Assembly (NCBI RefSeq): GCF_036588685.1
Contig: NC_086382.1
Location: forward strand, 59,166,987 to 59,230,986
DNA: 64,000 nt
Source: Mytilus trossulus
Lineage: Eukaryota; Mollusca; Bivalvia; Mytilida; Mytilidae
Direction of reading: 5' to 3'
The position numbers were made by a program, and so were the translations under genes. The notes beneath the pieces are model-generated. The model ran no database searches, was not told where the DNA came from, and worked only from the letters and a program-made list of their open reading frames with translations. This document shows, piece after piece, positions 48,321-59,700 of the stretch (position 1 is the stretch's first letter; the number at the start of each line of letters is the position of its first letter).

Positions 48321-49352
48321 ATGATGGATCCGGACATCGAGAATAGTGTTAAGCGGATTGTCGGGGAGGAAATTCGAAAAACGCAGAATGATTTGTTGTC
48401 GCAAATGGAAGGGATGTTTTCTATAAAGCTACAAGAATTCGATCATCAACAGAAGGAGAGATCTGAGCTACAAATGAGCAGATTACAAAACGAACTTTCG
48501 GGGAATGATGATTACAAGTTTCAAAGAAAGTCGTGTGAGGATCAGTTCATATTCAATCGCAAACTAAGTGTAACTTTGAAGGAAGCCGATGCCAGTTTGG
48601 AGTCCAGGGATCCAAGTGCCAGTTTAGCCAAGCAGAAAATAGCAGAAGGTATGCAACTAATACGCTATAGACAGAAATTAGTGAAAATGGCCGATTCGTC
48701 CGAGATGGGATGGAAAGTGGTACAAGAATATACAGCGAATCCACTCGCAGATGATTCAGAGAACGACCGTAAGATTCTTAGAGCGCAGACACGAGCGGAG
48801 AGAAAAACAAAATCGGAGAAAGCCAAGAAGAAAAGACCAACGCCATATAGCAGGCCAACTTCAACTGCTACTTCTAGTGATGCATATGGGAAAGCAAGTG
48901 GGAGGCCCGGAGTTTGCTATAACTGCTACAAGCCTGGTCACTGGAAATTTGAATGTCCAGAGAAAAAACGAAAGTTAAGTACAAATTTATTTAATGTTAA
49001 TAAATTAATGAGCATTTGCTCAGATTTAGTACATGATAATAGTTTTCAGGTGAATACGAAACACCTTACTGATAAGTCTTTAAAGTATTTCATGAATGAT
49101 GATAGTATTTGTTTACTCGAGCGTGAACGTATCGAACAGGTGTCTAGCCAGTTAACGGTAAATTCAAGTTTACTCATACCTGTAGGTAAATTGAAAAAAT
49201 CAATACACAAATGGAGAGATATAGACACAAGCATGTATATTTTAAGTTTTATAGAAAAGGGATACGGTATTCCGTTTAAAGTACTGCCAGAAAATGTTGT
49301 ATTGAGAAATAATAAATCTGCTAGGGATAACGGGGAATTCGTTATTGGTTAG
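48321..49352 (+). pseudogene. YR-B gag-like protein
   Basis: An intact frame from MMDPDIENSVKRIVGEEIRK. The first 70 residues are rich in Q, E and K and may form a coiled coil. A basic stretch (KSEKAKKKRP) precedes one CCHC knuckle, CYNCYKPGHWKFEC. The frame stops at TAG 49350, but the same frame carries on into the RT after two further stops (49383, 49455), so the ancestral product may have been a fusion. It would bind element RNA. Confidence 0.75.
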
Positions 49353-50104
49353 ATTTTAAAATTGACAGAAAAAGATTGCATTTAAGAAATTAATGATATA
49401 CCTTTTGTGGTTAATCCTTTAACGGTAGCTTTTAGTAGATCAAAGAAGCCCCGTTAATTAGTTTTGGACTGTCGGCATATCAACGAATGCATACACCAGT
49501 TTAGGTTTAAATTTGAAGATGGTACAGTTGCAAGAGAATTGTTTGAAAAAGGCAATTTTTTGTTTAGATATGATCTTAAAAGTGCATATCACCATTTGGA
49601 AATATTAGAGGAACATAGAAATTATTTAGGTTTCAGTTGGGATTTCAATGGTATCACAAAGTACTTTGTATTTAATGTTCTTCCTTTTGGTCTGGCCAGT
49701 GCTGGTCATACTTTTACCAAAGTTCTTAAGGAAGTGATAAAATACTGGAGAAATCAGGGGTTGAAGATAATAATGTATCTTGATGATGGGCTTGGAGGTG
49801 CACATGATTTTCAATCAGCTGAAAGAGCTAGCTCGTATATAAGATCTAGTTTGTCTGAATTTGGTTTTTTAATAGCTGAAGAAAAATGTGTTCGGTATCC
49901 ACAGCAAAATATGACCTGAATAGGTTTGGTATGGGATATGGAGTTCGGGAAACTTAGAGTTTCCAGTGAACGTATTGACAGATTAGTTGATGTTATCAGT
50001 AAAATACTTTTCTGTGTCGGAAAAGGAAAAATGTTGCACAATGCAAAGTTTGTTGCCGGAATTAATTGTTGGCCAGATTATATCAATGCAAGCTGTGTTA
50101 GGTA
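49353..50104 (+). pseudogene. YR-B reverse transcriptase, broken
   Basis: In the gag frame: INDIPFVVNPLTVAFS, then LVLDCRHINECIHQFRF, FRYDLKSAYHHLEI, VLPFGLASAGHTFTK and the catalytic MYLDDGLGGA. Stops lie at 49383, 49455 and 49917. Beyond the last stop the thumb-like part continues as IGLVWDMEFGKLRVSSERID. The frame is then lost to the overlapping RNase H frame at about 50060. Confidence 0.85.
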
Positions 50105-51171
50105 ATCTAGTTAGGTTTAGAACTAGAGAATTGTATAACTGTATACTATTTAGGGCAAGTTGGAAGTCACTTGTCGCTCTGACAGCTCCGGCTGTCGAGG
50201 AGCTCAGATACTGGTTAAATTCAGTAACACAGTTAAATAAGCAAGGTAATGATCTGCATGAGTCAGATGTATGTGATTTGGTGGCGTTTACTGATGCATC
50301 AGAAGTCGGTTTTGGGGGTTATATTGTGCCCGCAGTTAATGGCATATTTGCCGAGTCGGTCTGTGACTCGTTAGAAATTCTGACTGACTGTGGTCTAGAA
50401 TTACCAGGTAACAGTTTGAATACTGTAGTAGGAAGTTGGACAGTATTGGAAAGTGGTAAAAGTTCAACATGGCGTGAACTTGAAGCAGTAAGCAGAACAG
50501 TGAAAAGTTCTTTAAGATGTTTAGAAAACCATTGTTTAAAATTGAATACAGACAATAAGAATGTAACTAGTATAGTTAAAAATGGTAGCAAAACACCGGA
50601 ACTGCAAAATATTGCTTGTGAGCTAAACTATTTATGTTCAGAGAACAATATAAAAATTAAACCACATTGGATTCCAAGAGAACAAAATCAAATTGCTGAT
50701 GGTCTGAGTGGATATTCAGATTGCGACGATTGGGGTATTAAAGAATCTGTATTTCAAATGTTAGATAAGTTATGGGGTAAACATACAATAGACAGATTTG
50801 CTACAGATTACAACACTAAATGTTCGAGATTTAATTCTAAATGTTGGTGTAAGAATACAGAAGAAATTGATGCATTCTCACAAAATTGGTTTGGTGAAAA
50901 CAATGGATTAGTACCACCACCAAATGTTGTTTGTAAGGTTATAAGAAAACTGTGCAGTGATAAGGCAAATTGTACATTGGTAGTTCCATTGTGGATTTCT
51001 TCACCTTATTGGTTGATGTTGCATGATATTTTTGGAAATTTGAAACATTTCATAAAAGATGAGCATCAAATAATGAGCATTAGTCCTGTTGTTCCCAGAA
51101 GGGGAAATAATGGTGTATTTGGGAAATATATGAACTTTTCCTTGATTGCATTTAAGATCAGATTTGATTGA
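49987..51171 (+). pseudogene. YR-B RNase H and methyltransferase-position domain
   Basis: An open frame of 394 codons. It starts in the RT-RNase H connection (GQIISMQAVLGNLVRFRTRE). RNase H follows, with VAFTDASEVGFGGY, SSTWRELEAV, LNTDNKNV and HWIPREQNQIADGLS. Next is a region with IDRFATDYNTKCSRFNSK, DAFSQNWFGENNGLVPPP and LVVPLWISSPYWLML. In DIRS-like elements a Dam-like methyltransferase domain is reported at this place; here I see no clear DPPW motif, so activity is doubtful. It cannot begin translation on its own in the living element. Confidence 0.75.
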
Positions 51172-51300
51172 TTTTATTTTGTATTTTTTGTACAGGGTTA
51201 ACGCTTGGACGTTTTGTAACAGAGGCCATGGAGGATAGTGGTATCGGAGAGGATCATCCTTTACATGATTTGGTGGATAGTTTTTCGTTGAGACTGCCGT

Positions 51301-52209
51301 GATTCCAGGAGTGACAGTACTGTCAGAAAATATAACTATGCTTTTAAAAAATGGAAAACATTTTCGCATGAACATAATTTGACTTATTTGCCAGCATCGC
51401 CTATTCATGTTTCCTTATATTTAGTTCATTTGCTTGATTCAGGTACTACATACAGTACTATCTATAGTGTTTTATATTCTATTAAATGGGCCCATGACAT
51501 GTCAGGTCAGTTAGATCCTACAGAGAATTATTTTGTAAAAAATTTAGTTGAGTCAGCTAAACGTACTGCTAAAGCTCCAGTTGTAAAGAAAGATCCTGTC
51601 TCCAATGACAATTTGATAAGTTTATGTTCTATGTTTCAAGGGTCGAATGATTTAACTGTAGTTAGGGATCTGGCTATGATTTTTCTGAGTTATAGTGCTT
51701 TTCTTAGATTTAGTGAGTTGAGTAATCGGAAATGTAACGACATTATTTTTAAGGATAGTTATTTAATTGTAAAGATTAAAAAGAGCAAAACTGACCAATA
51801 TAGAGCTGGAGATGAAGGTTTGGTTTCTAAAGGTCAATCAATGGCTTGTCCCTTTGACATGTTATTAAAGTATGTTGGAATGGCGCATTTAGATATTTTT
51901 TCAGACAAGTATTTGTTTCGTCCATTATATAAATCTAAGAACAAGTCTGGTTTAATTCAGGTTAATAAACCGATCAGCTATAGCACAGCTAGAGAATGCA
52001 TTCTGAAGCGTTTGAAATTAGTTGCTCCAGAGTTAAACCTTGGTTTGCACTCTTTGAGGTCTGGTGGTGCCACTGCGGCGGCTAACTCTGACGTTAACGA
52101 AAGGTGCTGGAAGCGCCATGGTAGATGGAAAAGCGATTCTTGTAAGGATGGTTATGTGGCTGATTCTATTGAAAACAGATTAAAAGTGTCGAAGAAATTA
52201 GGTTTATGA
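51301..52209 (+). pseudogene. YR-B tyrosine recombinase
   Basis: Continuous frame from about 51301 (RSDSTVRKYNYAFKKW) to TGA at 52207. It has SAFLRFSELSNRKCNDI (first Arg), GLHSLRSGGATAAANSD (HxxR), WKRHGRWKSDS and KDGYVAD (Tyr). All four catalytic blocks look intact. The N-terminal junction with the upstream frame is broken. The enzyme class would integrate the element by tyrosine recombination. Confidence 0.88.
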
Positions 52210-52739
52210 TTTATGAATCGCAAGTCTGATGTTAAGAATTATTTTTTGTTTAATTTGAAATTTATTTGTTTCTACAGTCTAGCTATCGTTGTTGTTTTCT
52301 ATACACACAAGCAGCAAGCTAGTCGACAAACATACGTTTGTGTTTTAGTTGTCTATTGTTAGAAGTGTTGCTATGTTAGGAACATTAGGTATAGAGAAGA
52401 CTTGAACTTACTGCCTTTGAAACCATGAAACCATCGAGGCGATGATTTTATTTTTAATTGAAAAAAGTTTAAAAAGATTTATTTCTATTTTCCTGAATTT
52501 GCCGTTTAGTTGATTGTTACTAAAGGGTATAAAATAAACGATAAAACTCACTATAGTGCGCAAAGAATTGCACAGGTACCTGTAGTATGAACAAACTATT
52601 TTCATTGAGAGATGAATAAATTTAGGTGAAATGGAACGGTTAGAAGATTTGTCTCCGTTATTAAGAATTGTCGTCAAAAGTTAAAATAAGATGATATGTA
52701 CTATGACAAAACTTTGAGTTTGTCGGAAAAGTAAGGATT

Positions 52740-52920
52740 TTATTATCCCAGGAATAGATTACTTAAACGAATTTGGCACAATATTTGGAATTTCGGTTCT
52801 CAATGCTCTTCAATTTTGTACTTTATAACTGTTTTGATTTGAGCATCACTGGTGAGTTTTATGTAGACGGAATGTGCGTCTGGCGTATCAAATTATAATC
52901 CTGGTACCTATGATAACTAT
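52740..52920 (+). repeat. R1 dispersed repeat
   Basis: R1 copy with a diverged core (AGACGGAATGTGCGTCTGGC) and the tail ATAATCCTGGTACCTATGAT. It lies on the right side of YR-B. Confidence 0.7.
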
Positions 52921-53059
52921 TCAGTGACAATGTATTAACGGTGGAAAAGAATATATGTGATGGTTTTGTTCGACACACATAACTTCTCGCTATGAGTACT
53001 TACTTCGTACTCCATATCGCTAATCCGTGGGTAATGCAATCAAAGCAACCTTTCTGCAC

Positions 53060-53350
53060 AAATATATGCCTGTCCTAAGACAGGAATCTGAAGTAGTTGT
53101 CGTTTGTTTGTGTAATTTATACGTGTTTCTCGTTTCTTTTTTTTCTTATATGGATTAGACCGTTGCTTTTCCCGTATGAATGGTTTTACAACTAGTAATA
53201 TAGGGGCCCTTTATAGCGTGTTGTTCGGATTGAGCCAAGGCTCCGTGTTGAAGGCTGTACATTGAACTATAATGGTTTACTTTTATAAATTGTTATTTGG
53301 ATGGAGAGTTGTTGCATTGGGCACTCATACCACAACTTCCTATTTCTACG
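53060..53350 (+). repeat. Composite R4-R3 repeat
   Basis: Short R4 piece (AAGACAGGAATCTGAAGTAG) followed by R3 with GGGGCCCTTTATAGCGTGTT and TGGATGGAGAGTTGTTGCAT. Same order as 20640-21078. Confidence 0.7.
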
Positions 53351-53770
53351 ACTAGTAAATCTTTTCAATCTTATATATATTTAAAATTAAAGATACTTGA
53401 ACTTTTTCCGTGAACTACATGTGTTTGTTTCAGATGAGGTTGATAGCTAAATAAGTATTACATTTTACCATATTGTAGCAAAATTGCGTGTTTAAATGTA
53501 TTTACAGGTCTGTTTTCTTCTTTAAAAATTTACTCACACCCTTCGAAAAAATGAATTTGTTATAAAAAGATTTATATAGGAAACCTAACAACCTAACAAA
53601 AACATGTATATGAATTAACTCATCATAGATACCAGGTTTATATCTGTGGTTTTTTTTTAATTTTGTGACTCATTTGATGTAAATATTTGTTCGAAACAGT
53701 ACTAGTGTATCTATCCTTTAATATTTATAAAAAAAACAATTCCTGATATTTTTTTATTTTAAGTACTGTT

Positions 53771-56700
53771 CTACAGTGATTTCTCACACAAGTGAGGGTA
53801 ATGCTGAGTACAGTCATCACTCCCCCATTTATCTCCGTGCAGTCCAAGGCATTGATGTTCCTGTTCCTCCGTACGTGATTCCCAGTGTGAGTTATGAGCG
53901 CTTATTCCATGATCATTATAAAGCCAATGCCAGCGAGTATGGTTTTCAGGATAAAATTTCGCACCTAGCCATACAGTACCCTGGTCTTGATGATAAAATA
54001 ATAGATCATATTTATATTATTGATGCACTATCCTAAAACTTCTTTTTCTAAATTATGGTCAATAATAAATTTATTATGACATGGGTCTTCCTCGTCGTTG
54101 AAGGGAGTAAACTGACATATGACTGCTTACACCTACTACATTTATGCTCAGGGAGACATTGGACCTTTTGTTATCATACCACATTTCCTTTTCCTATATT
54201 AATTGCATGTACGGCCATTCCAGAGCAAGAAGTATGTTTCTGTTACCATTTAATTTTCTACATAATAAAATGCCTATCCAGAGTCAGGAATATGACATTT
54301 GTTATTCATTCGTTTGATGTGATGAAACTTTTGATCTTGTAATTTGATGACGGGCTTCCCGTTGTGAATTTTCTTCTGAGTTTTTTTTTTTTCGCTATTT
54401 CACTTTTTAATTGCAATAAGTTTTTTCTCTTAGTAGGGGAATATCATTATAAAAACTACTAAGTTGTACAATTCACTCAGGTCGATATTATAAATACAAA
54501 CTCAAATCTCGCAATACGAACTAATCAAGAAAAATACATGTGTACATGGCAGTTTGTTTTTGTGTACGTTACAATGGTGTTTGTTTTGGGTGCATTCATT
54601 AATTCTGGTCCGTTGTTGTCCTCATATAGTTGATGAGTTTCCCTTTGTTTTAGTTTGACACCCGGATTTGTTTTCCCTCAATCGATTTATGACTTTGAAC
54701 AGCGGTATACTACTCTTGACTTCATTTACCCTGAGTAGATGGGATTATGGATCACTCCAGATCTTGTGGAGTTCTTTTTTTCAAAGTTAAAGACGTTCTA
54801 GCTAAAAACTATTTCCAACATAGGGTTAACATAAAGCAATAAAAGAAACATGTATCGGAAATTTAGAATCAATTCATGTCAACTTATTGTTCGTCTGACA
54901 TCTATTCATATATAAAAGCAATTGTTTGAATTAAATTATGTAATATTTTTGATGTCTCCAATAAATGCCTACACTTGAAAAGTAAATACTCAACCAACTC
55001 CTACAAACAGGGTACAATTTATTACAGACTAAATATAGTTAATAATTTTAAGCATTTAAAATACATCTTGAAATTAGAGAGAGAAAAAAATATAAATCAA
55101 TACAAAAGACGACCTAATACTAGTGTTGTGGTGAAATATATAAATTTATAAAAATAACTTAAAATATCTAAATATATTGAAATGCTAACACGTGAGACCC
55201 ACAGTATCTGTGGGAGATCTGTTATATTTATCTAATTTTTCAAATAGTATTTAACAAATTAAGTTTTGGCACGGTACTCACATACCATCTCAATACAAAG
55301 AGTTACTGAACTTACATTTATAAATAGCTCTAACAAAATGGATGACTGCATCATGTTCTTGATCAGTTTCCAGAGTTATCATTTTCATATGCAGTTGAAT
55401 ACAAGGATCCTGAAATCAAACAAAACCATTTATAGAAATATTGCCAAGTTTTTGATTTTACGTATTTTGCAAGTTTTTAATAGCAATGTTTGCTAACCTA
55501 TCATTATCCTACAATTACCAAGTAAATATATTGAGAAATTTCTGAATTACCAGAAACTTCCATAAGCAATTAAAAATATGCGGTACGGTCATTGATATGT
55601 GCTGTTATTGTCTTTTGAAGTACGAAAACATAAACAAGGTCTAGGAAAGTCTTCAAATATGATTTCTGTTTCATTAAAGTTTCAGAAAAGGATCATATCT
55701 TTATGAGTATTGGATATAGTTTATTTCCAGTTTTAACGACAGTATGATATCACCGATTTCGACGAATCACTGGAATTGTACTATGAGCAACAGGTATATT
55801 TTATAGAGCACATATGTTAACTACTGGGTTTTTTTAAAAATAAGTTACTCAATTCTTAGTTAAATTTTAAAATTTATCAGGGGTACTGTCTTTCTGTTCG
55901 TTATCTTTTTTTCAGTCATTGCGTTGATTTTATAATTGTTGTAACGCCCTTGGCATCTTTTCTCCTTTTTCATTTCATACTTTGTAAGCATAGATATTTT
56001 TACAACGTCTGTGATTTATTCGATCTTTGTTTGTTCCTGCCTACGATATCCGAGTGACAGTCTTCCTGCTTTAATATCTTACAATACCGAAACATCTAGT
56101 TTACTATCTTTATAACAAAAATACACTTCTTATATTTGTTCGCATTTAGGTATGATATACGTACAACGTCATGGGCATGGCTGTCAACTTTCCATTGGCT
56201 TGTATAGGACAAAATACAGTACCCATGTCCATTCCATCGGTAGTAATGTCCACCATTGCAGTCATAATTATGATTGACTAGAAATGAAATTTAAATAAAA
56301 GTAAGCTTAACTAGTGGGAAAAAAGATATTTGAAAATTTATTAAATGTCTTTCATTAACACAACGAACAAATTTTAGATACGTTAATTTGCATCGTAAAA
56401 TACCTGTAACAAGTCAGGAATTTGGCAGTTATTTTCATTTATTCCGTTAACTTTCTCTTTTTAAATTTGCCTTTGAGCTCGATATTTTTGTTTAATTTGT
56501 TTAGCGAAAAGTAATTGTTGATAATAGTTGCATAAGCTTATGTTAGTATAGGATTAGAGAGAAACAAAAATGATAGGATATGTGAAAAACTACATGTGTT
56601 CGGAATAAATACCGGCGTCTAAAGAAAAAGAGAACAGATACAATGTGGTTTATGCACAACCCTCAGTCGAAGAGCAAAGCACAACATCATGGCAAAACTC

Positions 56701-59700
56701 TAACCAAGAAAAAAACACAGTTCACAAAACAACACAGAAAACCAAAGCATAAACCCTAACCAAAAACCTATAGTTGCTAAGAAGGGTATTCAATCCCTAC
56801 TTTACTAGTTGTGCTCAATATAATACTCATGGCAAGAACCCATTACTTGTATGTGACAAGGCGCTTTCCATGATTTCACAACTATCGGAAAAAAAGGTAG
56901 TATCCTACATGTATATCATATCCATATTCCTCAACGTTAAAGTAAATCATGATAGCCTCCTTATAACTGTCAACAAGAATAAGTCCATGTCCCCCTTAAA
57001 ACATTGATTCCATTAATTCCTTCAGCAAATCATAACCAAGAAAAAAGATGATAGAAACTCCTGAACTATTGTATCAACTTGAGATATATTATCCCATGCG
57101 CCTCTGAAATGTTAACATAAAAGAGAAATGGAAGAGGGACGAAAGACACCAAAGGGACAGTCAAACTCGTAAATCTAAAACAAACTGACAACGCCATGGC
57201 TAAAAATGAAAAAGACAAACAGAAAAACAATAGTACACATGACACAACATAGAAAACTAAAGAATAAACAACACGGAAAGTTCACGATAGGAAAATATTT
57301 ATTTGTCGTCAAGTTTAGTTCTCAATCGACCATCACTTGTAATTTCTTGGTGTTAGTAAATTTATGATGCAGACTGTAGCTGTTTTCATTAGAATATATA
57401 GATAATCTTTGTAGTCCTCATACATTGAATTTTTCAATGAGGGGTTGTCATCTGTTTATTGGGTTCCATAGGAATGTGGATTGTCATTTAAATCACTAAT
57501 CCTTAAAACATAACATATATGGTATCATTTAAATATAATCCAAGGATCACGATTATTTTTGTATCAGAGAACTATGGGTTTGCACCAGAGTGTATGGTTA
57601 AAGAAGCTTCACGTTTAATAAATATCTTTGATTGAGATTCATGTGTCAAAACTCCAAAAAAACACGATTCGCTTTTGAGAATGTGTAAATGGATGTTTTT
57701 GTCGTTATGTAACCTCGACAACATATCGGGTATTGCCCGGAGATAATGGAAACAATGTGAGAGAATTCATAAAAGATAAAGTTCACTTACTTGTAGTGTG
57801 GTGTAAAGTGGTCGTAGCACTTTGAACTGTTGTAGAGGGTTTGATTGTGGATGTTGCTTTACTAGTTAACTTGGTCGCAGATGTAGTAATGTCGTATTTG
57901 TTGCATAAATTGGAAGAACAACAAAAGTGTCGTAAATTTCGTTTCCTTTGTGTATGGCAGTACTAAAATAGAATCAAAATGCAGTCCTAACAAATTATGT
58001 TCCTTCTAATTTTTGAAGTAAAACACTAGAAGATATTTTCACTAATAAAAAGATACATTGTGTGCTAATTGAAACAAAAGAGAAAAACAGGGACTATAAA
58101 GTGTCATGAAATGAAACGCTAATTGTAAAACTAATCAATTTTCATAAAAAAAAAAATGGAAACTATCAGAAAAAAAAATCACCGATACCGGTTGAATACA
58201 TTACAGTCTTATTATCTATTTCATAATTAGACAATTAGCTGGTTAACAAGTCCAAATTATAACACGCTTACATATTCCCCTCAATACTTATTTTTTATTT
58301 GATTTCTCCACCAGAATTGTTTTATTTATAAAGACACTACATTTCGAATTTGTTTTTCTCTTTTCTTTTTAATGTGGGTTTTTCATGTTTTAGTCGTCAT
58401 ACATAATATTGGACTGTTTTCATTGTTCTGGGATTTAAAACGCAGCATATATGTTTTTTAAAAATCTATATAATGTGAAGTTTAGGTGTCTGAAAGAGGA
58501 TCACAAAATTTTCTATATCTGTATGAACCATTAATATTTCATATCAAAAAGTAAATTATCAAAAAGACTGATCTCCGAGAAAAATTCTAAACGGACAGTC
58601 CATGAGCAAACGGTAAATTCAAAAGCTCAAACACATCAAACGTTTCTCTTTTTTTATATAAAGATAAGATCGTTGGTTTTCCAGTTTGGATGGCTTAAGA
58701 CTAGTAATTTTGGGTCCCCTTTATAGCTTGCTGTTCAGTGTGAGCCAAGGCTCCGTGTTGAAGACTGTACTTTGACCTTTAATGGTTCACTTAAAAAAAA
58801 AAGTGACTTGGATGGAGAGTTGTCTCATTGGCACTCATACCATATCTTCCTCTATCTATGGATTGCGAGTCAATTACTCAACTCATTCGATACCGAATTC
58901 ATACAACTTTTTTTTTGACTTTTAGTGGAAGTGTGTATCATGTGGTTCATTCATTTGAATAGAACAGATTTTATATATTATGAAGGGGAAAAGGTAGCCG
59001 CCAGGAAAACCATGTCGTTGGTCTATCTGGCCAACAATATATTTTCTTAAACAAGTAATACAATGATTTAAATCTATTCTTAACCTAGAAGAATACATCA
59101 AGCAGACCTACAAAAATCTGATGGCACGTGATTGCCATCTTTTTATATTCATGTTTATACCGGGTTATATGACGATCTGCAGTCTTCGGAAGTCATCTTG
59201 ATATAAAATTAGAAGACGTCTGGTCTTAAATACCTTTCGAAAAGGTGATACTTTATAGTGAGCACATACATTGATGATTTAATTGTTTCTTTTGGACTTT
59301 CTGTAATTTGGGTATACACTTTTGTAAATTATGATTAAAATATGAAAATTTTGGCCAAATCAGGTACATACATTTCACACATAATAAATGTTCATCTAAC
59401 TCACAAGTAATCATGTTGTTAAATTCACCGATTGATAATAAAGTAAATAAGCTAAAATAAATTGTTGACTTAGTAAAGTTTATAACGTTAAATCTCACGC
59501 CTGGTATGAACTGAAGAGGATCTAAAGAACTAGACATAAAAGCATCAATTAGTTTTGGTTCCAAGTTGTCGAATGTAAATGTATTACAAAATTGGTTAAA
59601 AATATTCCGTTTGACTCATAATTACTAGTTATTTATCAAGCTTGATATCAAAGTACTTCTTACGTACAACTTCAAGCATAACAAAATTAATGTTTAAATT

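Larger units (their letters stand above)
48321..52209 (+). mobile_element. YR-B: degenerate DIRS-order retrotransposon
   Basis: Gag, RT, RNase H, a downstream domain at the methyltransferase position and a tyrosine recombinase follow in order on the plus strand between LUC2 and LUC3. It is clearly a different lineage from YR-A: a YLDDG catalytic motif, a single CCHC gag knuckle and the extra domain after RNase H. I found no terminal repeats by eye. R1 copies in the same orientation lie on both sides (47885-48068 and 52740-52920). Confidence 0.85.

Noticed and set aside
53764-54036. Plus-strand open frame with an acceptor-like upstream site and AATAAA downstream, resembling an orphan terminal exon
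   Set aside because: The minus strand of the same interval is the last exon of LUC3 (VWLG, three CTLD cysteines, exact phase and total length), which explains the GC-richer open frame as a shadow.
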